A stretch of DNA of 19,754 bases from Lachnospiraceae bacterium UBA3814 (lineage in GTDB: Bacteria; Bacillota; Clostridia; Lachnospirales; Lachnospiraceae). The position numbers were made by a program, and so were the translations under genes. The stretch is from positions 1 to 19,754 of the forward strand of contig DFEA01000091.1 of assembly GCA_002368575.1 (NCBI GenBank), in the 5' to 3' direction. Below the pieces are notes generated by a model. It was given only the letters and a program-made list of their open reading frames with translations. It did not search any database and was not told the DNA's origin. Shown here piece after piece: positions 14,510 through 19,754 of this stretch (its first letter is position 1; each line of letters begins with the position of its first letter).

Positions 14510-15667
14510 TTATTCTGTCTGGAAACGATCATCCGCGGCGCTTCCGAGCGCTTCCATGACCTCTTCAACATATGTTGTGGTATTTTCCTTGGCATCCTCA
14601 AAATCATATTCCATAACATTATCCGGATCAAGGCCGAAATCTGCCGCAACCGAGGGCTGCGCCGCATTATCGAGCACCAGGAACTGATAGGAGCCGTTCT
14701 GTGCCGCAAGCTCGACACACTCGGGACTTAACGCGTACTCGATCCAGAGCTTTGCGGCATTGGGGTGCTTGGCGCCCTTAAAGATAGCCGTGGCTCCTAT
14801 CTCAAAGGAGGTCCCGCTTGAAGGGATTATAAGCTCTATATTTCCGTAACCGTTATCCTCGATCTGTGTAATGCCGTCATGCAGGAAGCCGATGCCTATG
14901 ACGCATTCGCCGGTGCCCACGTTCTTTGAAGGGCCGGAACCGGATTTTGTATAAACCTCGATATTTTTGTCAAGATCCACAAGGTACTTTATTCCCTCGT
15001 CATGTCCGTACTTTTGTATCATCGTATTGATCACGAGCTTTGCCGTACCTGCCGTGTTGTAGTTTGAAAGCCAGATCAGTCCCTTGTATTTTTCGTCAAG
15101 AAGATCCTCCCAGTCCTTCGGAGCCTCAAGCCCCATTCTTTCAAGCTCATCCCTGTTTACCATAAAGCCGAGGATGCCCTTGTAGATACCATACCAGCAG
15201 CCGTCCTTGTCACGGTACATGTCACCGATAAGATGAGACGCGTTCTTTGCCTCGTAGGGCTCCAGAAGCCCCTCTGCCGTAGCTACGTTATAGGGGTCCG
15301 TGGTTCCGCCGAACCATACGTCTCCGGAAGGATTTCCGTTTTCCTCCTCTATCTTGCTCTGAACCTCACCGGTAGAGAGCCTCTGATACTGAACCTTTAT
15401 TCCGTACAGCTCTTCAAAATGCTCACAGGCAGCCGCAAGATAATCCTCCTCACAGGAGCCGTAAACTATAAGCTCCCCCTCTTCCTTTGCCGCGGAAACA
15501 AGCGCGTCGTCCACGGCCTCCGTGCCTTCCCCCTCCGCGGATTGCTCGTCAGCGGGAGCGCTCTCCGCCGAAGCAGCAGGCTTAGGCGCGGTAACAGGCA
15601 TTGCGGCGCACCCTGCAAGGCTCATTACCATGGAACAGGTTAATGCCAGTGCGATAAGTTTCTTCAT
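14510..15667 (-). CDS. ABC transporter substrate-binding lipoprotein (Fe(III)/phosphonate-type family)
   Basis: This membrane-anchored receptor of the importer has 385 residues from the ATG at 15667, which follows AGGAGGG at a spacing of 7. The signal peptide ends in lipobox LAGC (Cys20), then an A/E-rich tether and a two-lobed domain starting at ELIVYGSCEEDYL. Typical family features are the WFGGTTDPYN segment, GLEAPKDWEDLLDEKYKG, NTAGTAK and the late IEYALSPECVELAAQNGSYQFLV region. Iron-binding members normally carry adjacent tyrosines in the second lobe; I see no such YY pair, so ferric iron is not supported. Organophosphate, aminophosphonate or another small anion is possible. It is first in the operon, with its own promoter. 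The reading frame is open upstream to 15760, but that part includes leader sequence and lacks a signal start. Confidence 0.85.
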   Translation of the reverse strand: MKKLIALALTCSMVMSLAGCAAMPVTAPKPAASAESAPADEQSAEGEGTEAVDDALVSAAKEEGELIVYGSCEEDYLAAACEHFEELYGIKVQYQRLSTGEVQSKIEEENGNPSGDVWFGGTTDPYNVATAEGLLEPYEAKNASHLIGDMYRDKDGCWYGIYKGILGFMVNRDELERMGLEAPKDWEDLLDEKYKGLIWLSNYNTAGTAKLVINTMIQKYGHDEGIKYLVDLDKNIEVYTKSGSGPSKNVGTGECVIGIGFLHDGITQIEDNGYGNIELIIPSSGTSFEIGATAIFKGAKHPNAAKLWIEYALSPECVELAAQNGSYQFLVLDNAAQPSVAADFGLDPDNVMEYDFEDAKENTTTYVEEVMEALGSAADDRFQTE

Positions 15668-15772
15668 TCTTTTTCCCTCCTGAAATACAATTGAATGCAA
15701 AACATCAGGCTGATAAGTAACAACAGCACGCATAAGAGCGAACGTATGTATACCGTCCACTATATTGTGTTA

Positions 15773-15801
15773 ATTATACCTATGATAAGGAAAAATAGCA
15801 A
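15773..15801 (-). promoter_or_regulatory. Promoter of the ABC importer operon
   Basis: On the minus strand TTGCTA (15796-15801) lies 17 bases before a perfect TATAAT (15773-15778). Transcription would begin near 15766, giving a leader of about 100 bases before the binding-protein ATG. It lies in the gap after the zinc-ribbon gene, where no terminator was found, so some read-through from upstream is also possible. Confidence 0.65.
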
Positions 15802-15809
15802 CCATCTTT

Positions 15810-15822
15810 GTGCAGATTGCAC
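15810..15822. promoter_or_regulatory. Inverted repeat just upstream of the importer -35 element
   Basis: GTGCA (15810-15814) and TGCAC (15818-15822) form a perfect inverted repeat with a 3-base centre, 8 bases upstream of the -35 hexamer. This position would suit a dimeric activator. No regulator for it is encoded in the window, and short palindromes arise by chance, so this is tentative. Confidence 0.3.
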
Positions 15823-15839
15823 TAATGAGGCCGTCTCCT

Positions 15840-17291
15840 TTAAAACAGGTCAATGTATTCATTTCCGGGATATTCGGTATCCGAGGGTGTCAGAAAGACC
15901 ATCTTCTTTTCCTCAGAATAGAACGCCTGCACGGAATCGGCGGCACCCGTCACGCTTACGTCGCCGCCTGAAAAGGTCTTCAGGCTGCTGTCGGGGGTCG
16001 ACAGGAAGGTATAGATATCAGAATTGATGCTCTTAAGCTCCGATGACTCATCAAACTCCGCCTCAAGCTCGGAAAGAAGCTGGGGTGTGAGGGTCTCAGG
16101 CTCCCTGCGGGCCTCGGTCGCTTCGTCGATCATCTCGCCGTAGGCCTCGTTAAGCCTGAAGAAGTCCTTTGTTAGCCTTGAATTGTTCAGAAATACCGAA
16201 AAAGCATTCTGATAGAATTCATACTTTTCCTGATTTCCGCACTCATAGCTCACGACACACAGCGGGAGCCACTCGGTGACGGTCCCTTCGTCTCCGAGCT
16301 GGTCATTGGTGTAACTAAAGGTATTATAGATCACCGGCACGTAATAATCCGCGAAGACATCGCCTCCGCCGGTAGTGATCTTATATTTGAAGTACATCGC
16401 GCTGCTTCCGGATTCTCCCGTGGCATAGGTGGTGCTTGCGCCTATCCCCGCGTAATCCCCTATGTCACCCGTAAGCATCTTTGTTTTATTCTCCGAAACA
16501 AGCTTAAGCGCCTCTGCCGCCGCCCCCTCTGCCTCATGACTTTCCACGAGCTCGAGCTTTGCCCCCGAATAGGCCTGCTTTATTAAAGCCTCAAGATAGC
16601 CCTGCGGCCCGTCGTAGGAAAGATAGCTCCTGTAGCGGTCAATATCCACCTCATTGCTACGCTTGCTCCCCGTTACAGATGATACCTGATACCAGAAATG
16701 CTCCGGCGACATAAAGGTAAGCCTCATCGTATTATCCGTATCCGAAATAACACAGCTCATGACAGCCGGAAAGGTATCGGAATATCTGGTATAGTCAAAG
16801 CTTGCCTCGGGCTCGCCCCCTCCGAAGTCCTCCGGATACAGGGTCGTAAACATAAGGAGCCCGGCATCATCATATACCTCGCCCACCATGTAGTAATCCC
16901 CAAGGTCATCGCTTACCTCCCTGTTGTCCGGTACCGGCTCCTCTTCCTCAGCCTCATTCTCGGTCTCGGGAGGCTCGGTGGCTGTTTCCTCCTCCTCTCT
17001 TTCGGCCTCCTCCTCTTCTTCTATCTCATCCCTTAGCGAGGGGCCCTCGACGCCCTTTGAGGCCACCACGGCCACTATCCCTATGAGCACCGCCAGAAGG
17101 ATGAAGACGATCACTATAGCGATCACGATGGAGTTTTTCTTCTTTGCCTGCGCCTTCTGTGACTCCATCTTCTCAGCGACCTCGAGGGGAAACTGTGAGG
17201 TATTCTCGGGATCGCTCACATCGAAGCCACAGCCGATGCATATATCCTGGGTATCCTCCAAAAGCATCCCGCAGTTCTTACAATACTTCAT
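15840..17291 (-). CDS. Zinc-ribbon, single-pass membrane protein of unknown function
   Basis: I do not recognise a named family beyond the N-terminal domain. The 483 residues begin with a zinc ribbon, CKNC (4-7) and CIGC (18-21). One strong transmembrane helix follows (about 54-77: SIVIAIVIVFILLAVLIGIV), then a very glutamate-rich linker (88-120) and an extracytoplasmic region of about 360 residues with no motif I can name. Topology should place the zinc ribbon inside and the large domain outside, since KKK (50-52) lies on the inner side. The ATG at 17291 overlaps the TGA of the TPR gene (ATGA), so the two are translationally coupled and probably work together. Zinc-ribbon plus helix proteins in Firmicutes often serve as envelope sensors or scaffolds, but no function can be assigned. 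Confidence 0.8.
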   Translation of the reverse strand: MKYCKNCGMLLEDTQDICIGCGFDVSDPENTSQFPLEVAEKMESQKAQAKKKNSIVIAIVIVFILLAVLIGIVAVVASKGVEGPSLRDEIEEEEEAEREEEETATEPPETENEAEEEEPVPDNREVSDDLGDYYMVGEVYDDAGLLMFTTLYPEDFGGGEPEASFDYTRYSDTFPAVMSCVISDTDNTMRLTFMSPEHFWYQVSSVTGSKRSNEVDIDRYRSYLSYDGPQGYLEALIKQAYSGAKLELVESHEAEGAAAEALKLVSENKTKMLTGDIGDYAGIGASTTYATGESGSSAMYFKYKITTGGGDVFADYYVPVIYNTFSYTNDQLGDEGTVTEWLPLCVVSYECGNQEKYEFYQNAFSVFLNNSRLTKDFFRLNEAYGEMIDEATEARREPETLTPQLLSELEAEFDESSELKSINSDIYTFLSTPDSSLKTFSGGDVSVTGAADSVQAFYSEEKKMVFLTPSDTEYPGNEYIDLF

Positions 17292-19597
17292 TTCTGTTCC
17301 CTCTCCGCCGTCTCAAGATCCTTATAGCCGTACAGCTTCACATTGTTTTCCATTATCTCAAATGCCAGGTTCCTTCCGTTTTTGGCGTGATCAACGATAA
17401 AACCGGCATAGAGCTGCAGCATTTTATCGGAATAGGTGGATATCTCACCCCTTAAATAGGTCTCGTAGGAGGTGTTGTTTATATCATCCTGAGCCGTGCG
17501 GATGCTCCTTGCCCTTTCCGCAAGCCTCGGATAGCTTTCCGAAAACTCCTCCATCCAGCCCACCTGTATGCTCACCACCGTCTCTACGACAGCCTTTTTC
17601 TCATCTGAAAGGGCTTCAAAGCTGTCCTTTATCTCATCGTATTCCTCCGGCGCCGTGCTTTCCATCATCCTTCCGTATTTTTCGGTGATAAGATTATGAT
17701 TCAGCCTGCTTTCTCTTCTGAAATCATACAGATACTGCAAAAGCATCGTCCTGGTCCAGGTAAGATACTGGCTTCTGCGCATGATGGAAAACGTCGGCCA
17801 GTTATTCTGGCACTCCGCCCTGCCTCCTTCGTTCTTCACCTTATCGAATTCCCTGAATTCCGTTCTTGCGATCTCCATGGCAAGGGCAGCATCATCCTTT
17901 AAGGAGAAAAGAGATTTCTCCATAAGCTCCTCCACATGATGTCCTATGTAGGGATCTATATCGCTGGTAATGTCTCTTCTGTAGAGCTCCATGGCAAGAA
18001 AGGCTCCTATATTCTCCGTTTTATCCGGATCCTTAAGGGCCTTTCGGATGAGCTCCGAAAGCTCCTTTCCGCCGTCAAGGTCCATAAGCCCCGTAAACAG
18101 CCATTTATCATGCAGGGGATAGGTCCCGTCGATTATGTACAGAAGCTTCATAGCTGCCTTTATGGCGTCCGACAGCATTATCTCAGCGGTCACCTCATCT
18201 CCCCGCTTAAGCATCCTTAAGCGGTTATACTGTCCCGTCTGGGAAAACACCGCGCAGAGCTCGGCGATCTTCGTATAAAAGATATTTTCCGGGTATCCCC
18301 GTTTAAACTCCTCCCTGAGCCTTGTAAACTCTCCTGCGTCATCCCTCCAGACCTCTCCGTTTACGCATGCCGCAAGTGACGCATCCTCTGTCCGGCTCCA
18401 GTCCAGCTTACTGTATTGAGCGCAGCCCACAAGCCTGTTGTAGAAGGTCTTTACAGTCATGACACCTCTCCGGCCGCCACCCTGGGTTATATCTCTCTTA
18501 AATCCCCTGTACTCCGAGGGAAGCTCTTCATAAGCCTTCTGAAGCTCCTCACCTATTTCGCTGAAGGCTTCATCATCGAGCCACATGCAGAAGGCCGGGC
18601 CGAAGTCATGATCCCTTGAGATCTCATCATCAAGATAAAAGCACTCCGAGCCCTCTCCCGAAAGCCCTACGGCGATCCTGTCCTCGTATTTCCTGAATTT
18701 CTCATGGATCATTGGAGCACCGTATTCCTCATAATATTCCCGGCACAGATCAAGCCCCTTTATCGTATCCCTCGAAGCAGCCTTTTCAGAAGCAGCCTTC
18801 AGACATGCCTCGTAATTCTCCTTAAGCCTTTCATAATAGCCGTTGCGCCCAAGGGCCTCTTCCATTATATCCATGGCCTCATTAAAGGTTCCTGCTCCCT
18901 TCTCGTAATCTCCGGTTATATAATAATAGCTTCCAAGAGCCGAAAGTGCGGCGCAGTAATGCTGATCTCGTACATTCTGCTCCTTAAAGAGCCTTATCGA
19001 CTCCTTTGCCTCGGCACAGGCATCCTCTATCCTGCCAAGCTGTATCAGGGTCCCCGCAAGGTTTGCCCTTGAAACAGCCTCCTCATAATAGTTCTTATGC
19101 TCAGTCACTATCTCAATGGCCTTCATGAGTGCCTTTTCAGCCCCGGCAAAATCCCCGATTTCCTGATACAGAAGGGCCTTGTTATTGTAAAAGCCCGCAA
19201 AGAGCCCCGAATCGGGCGCCAAATTCCTTTTATATATATCCTCCACCCTGTCGTAGAGCTGAAGTGAATCCTTAAGCCTTCCCGCGACCCTGTAGGAGGT
19301 GGCCACATTGAGAAGGGAGGTGGCATAGGGAACGGAATCGGTTCCGCACACCGCCCCGGCGACTCTCAATATATCCTCCGCGACCTCAAACATCCTGTCA
19401 AATTCCGAGGTCTCTCTGTAATGCCCGATCAGCTCGTTTAACAGAACCAGAACGGCGCCGTCGTCCATTTCCTCTGCCGCCGTATCTATGGCACTGACCA
19501 GAAGCTCCTCGACCTCCCTGCTCTTGTTTTCGGAATAAAGCCTGTCAGCTGTTTTAAGAATCCTTTCTGTATCCAATGTAAATCCCCCGTCAAGCAT
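17288..19597 (-). CDS. TPR protein with DUF4037 (nucleotidyltransferase-like) and DUF4125 regions
   Basis: This soluble 769-residue protein has no signal peptide or membrane helix. Residues about 10-270 form TPR-like helical repeats (for example YATSLLNVATSYRVAGRLKD and ALLYQEIGDFAGAEKALMKA), a protein-binding scaffold. Residues about 278-510 resemble DUF4037: VGLSGEGSECF (310-320) and DDEISRDHDFGP (323-334) look like the Gly-Ser and Asp-x-Asp motifs of the nucleotidyltransferase fold, with LHDKWLF near 495-501. Residues about 566-765 resemble DUF4125, with GGRAECQ (591-597), WPTFSIMRRSQ (600-610) and SYETYLRGEISTYSDKMLQLY (710-730). No reaction is known to me for this architecture. The ATG at 19597 lacks a clear ribosome binding site; a TTG at 19576 has GGGGG 7 bases before it and may be the true start. 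The TGA overlaps the start of the membrane-protein gene. Confidence 0.82.
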   Translation of the reverse strand: MLDGGFTLDTERILKTADRLYSENKSREVEELLVSAIDTAAEEMDDGAVLVLLNELIGHYRETSEFDRMFEVAEDILRVAGAVCGTDSVPYATSLLNVATSYRVAGRLKDSLQLYDRVEDIYKRNLAPDSGLFAGFYNNKALLYQEIGDFAGAEKALMKAIEIVTEHKNYYEEAVSRANLAGTLIQLGRIEDACAEAKESIRLFKEQNVRDQHYCAALSALGSYYYITGDYEKGAGTFNEAMDIMEEALGRNGYYERLKENYEACLKAASEKAASRDTIKGLDLCREYYEEYGAPMIHEKFRKYEDRIAVGLSGEGSECFYLDDEISRDHDFGPAFCMWLDDEAFSEIGEELQKAYEELPSEYRGFKRDITQGGGRRGVMTVKTFYNRLVGCAQYSKLDWSRTEDASLAACVNGEVWRDDAGEFTRLREEFKRGYPENIFYTKIAELCAVFSQTGQYNRLRMLKRGDEVTAEIMLSDAIKAAMKLLYIIDGTYPLHDKWLFTGLMDLDGGKELSELIRKALKDPDKTENIGAFLAMELYRRDITSDIDPYIGHHVEELMEKSLFSLKDDAALAMEIARTEFREFDKVKNEGGRAECQNNWPTFSIMRRSQYLTWTRTMLLQYLYDFRRESRLNHNLITEKYGRMMESTAPEEYDEIKDSFEALSDEKKAVVETVVSIQVGWMEEFSESYPRLAERARSIRTAQDDINNTSYETYLRGEISTYSDKMLQLYAGFIVDHAKNGRNLAFEIMENNVKLYGYKDLETAEREQK

Positions 19598-19615
19598 ATC
19601 ACCAAAAGTGTCAGC

Positions 19616-19635
19616 GGCACCGTGAAAGACCGGTG
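19616..19635 (-). promoter_or_regulatory. Leader hairpin of the TPR/DUF4037 operon
   Basis: GCACCG and CGGTGC form a 6-bp stem around an 8-base loop, between the inferred transcription start and the TPR gene. It has no T run, so it is not a terminator. Its role is unknown. Confidence 0.3.
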
Positions 19636-19645
19636 CTCATAAGAT

Positions 19646-19674
19646 ATCTTATCACTTAAACAGCGGGGTCGCAA
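19646..19674 (-). promoter_or_regulatory. Promoter of the TPR/DUF4037 operon with overlapping palindrome
   Basis: On the minus strand TTGCGA (19669-19674) lies 17 bases before TAAGAT (19646-19651), with TGA in front making an extended -10. The hexamers each match consensus at four of six positions. A perfect 14-base palindrome, ATAAGATATCTTAT (19639-19652), covers the -10 and could be a repressor site. Confidence 0.5.
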
Positions 19675-19741
19675 TAATTATGATCTCCACGCCAGGGCAA
19701 TCGATTAATACCCTCATAACCCCGGCGGAATATGCGGATCA

Positions 19742-19754
19742 TAAAAAGCCCGGA
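19742..19754 (-). terminator. Possible 3' half of a terminator cut by the window edge
   Basis: On the minus strand the window begins TCCGGGCTTTTTA, which looks like the second arm and T tract of an intrinsic terminator of a gene lying outside. The other arm is not visible. Between here and the promoter at 19674 I see no gene. Confidence 0.3.

Noticed and set aside
15840..19597. A HEPN/MNT-type toxin-antitoxin pair
   Set aside because: The nucleotidyltransferase-like motifs invite the idea, but the protein is far larger than MNT antitoxins, the partner is a membrane protein, and no HEPN RxxxxH motif was recognised.

Overview
The window looks like the chromosome of an anaerobic Gram-positive of class Clostridia, most likely a Lachnospiraceae-type gut bacterium; this is inferred from gene content, not from a marker-gene match. 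The evidence is strong AGGAGG-type ribosome binding sites, lipoprotein-type binding proteins, a fused SecDF, a MurE with the DNPR motif of diaminopimelate-adding enzymes, and a TPR-DUF4037-DUF4125 protein of a kind I associate with that family. All genes but one lie on the minus strand, in short operons. I saw no phage genes, transposase, CRISPR array, tRNA or rRNA.

Layout, left to right. Positions 1-69 hold the first 23 codons of rpsB (ribosomal protein S2), preceded by a structured leader. murE (269-1756) ends just upstream of it. A strong hairpin terminator (about 1953-1976) separates murE from the secDF-recJ operon (2032-6126): the fused protein-export motor SecDF, then a RecJ-type exonuclease 3 bases downstream. 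The secDF leader contains a dense cluster of palindromes (6181-6320). Divergent from it is the only plus-strand gene, a CNNM/CBS/CorC-family membrane protein (6549-7856). Its stop codon overlaps that of the next, convergent gene.

A cobalamin-controlled operon follows (7853-11297, minus): promoter, cobalamin riboswitch, intrinsic terminator, a secreted CbiK-type chelatase lipoprotein with two extra C-terminal beta-rich repeats, then a BtuF-like binding lipoprotein translationally coupled to it. Corrinoid status would control a surface module that probably handles cobalt, tetrapyrroles or corrinoids; its permease and ATPase are not here. A fragment of an XRE-type DNA-binding protein lies across the promoter on the other strand.

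Next is a three-gene ABC importer of the Fe(III)/phosphonate type (binding lipoprotein, double permease, ATPase; 11538-15667), with an attenuator-like hairpin after the binding-protein gene. The right end (15840-19597) is a two-gene operon of unknown function: a TPR protein with a nucleotidyltransferase-like DUF4037 region and a DUF4125 region, coupled by an ATGA overlap to a zinc-ribbon, single-pass membrane protein. This pair is the best candidate for an undescribed system.
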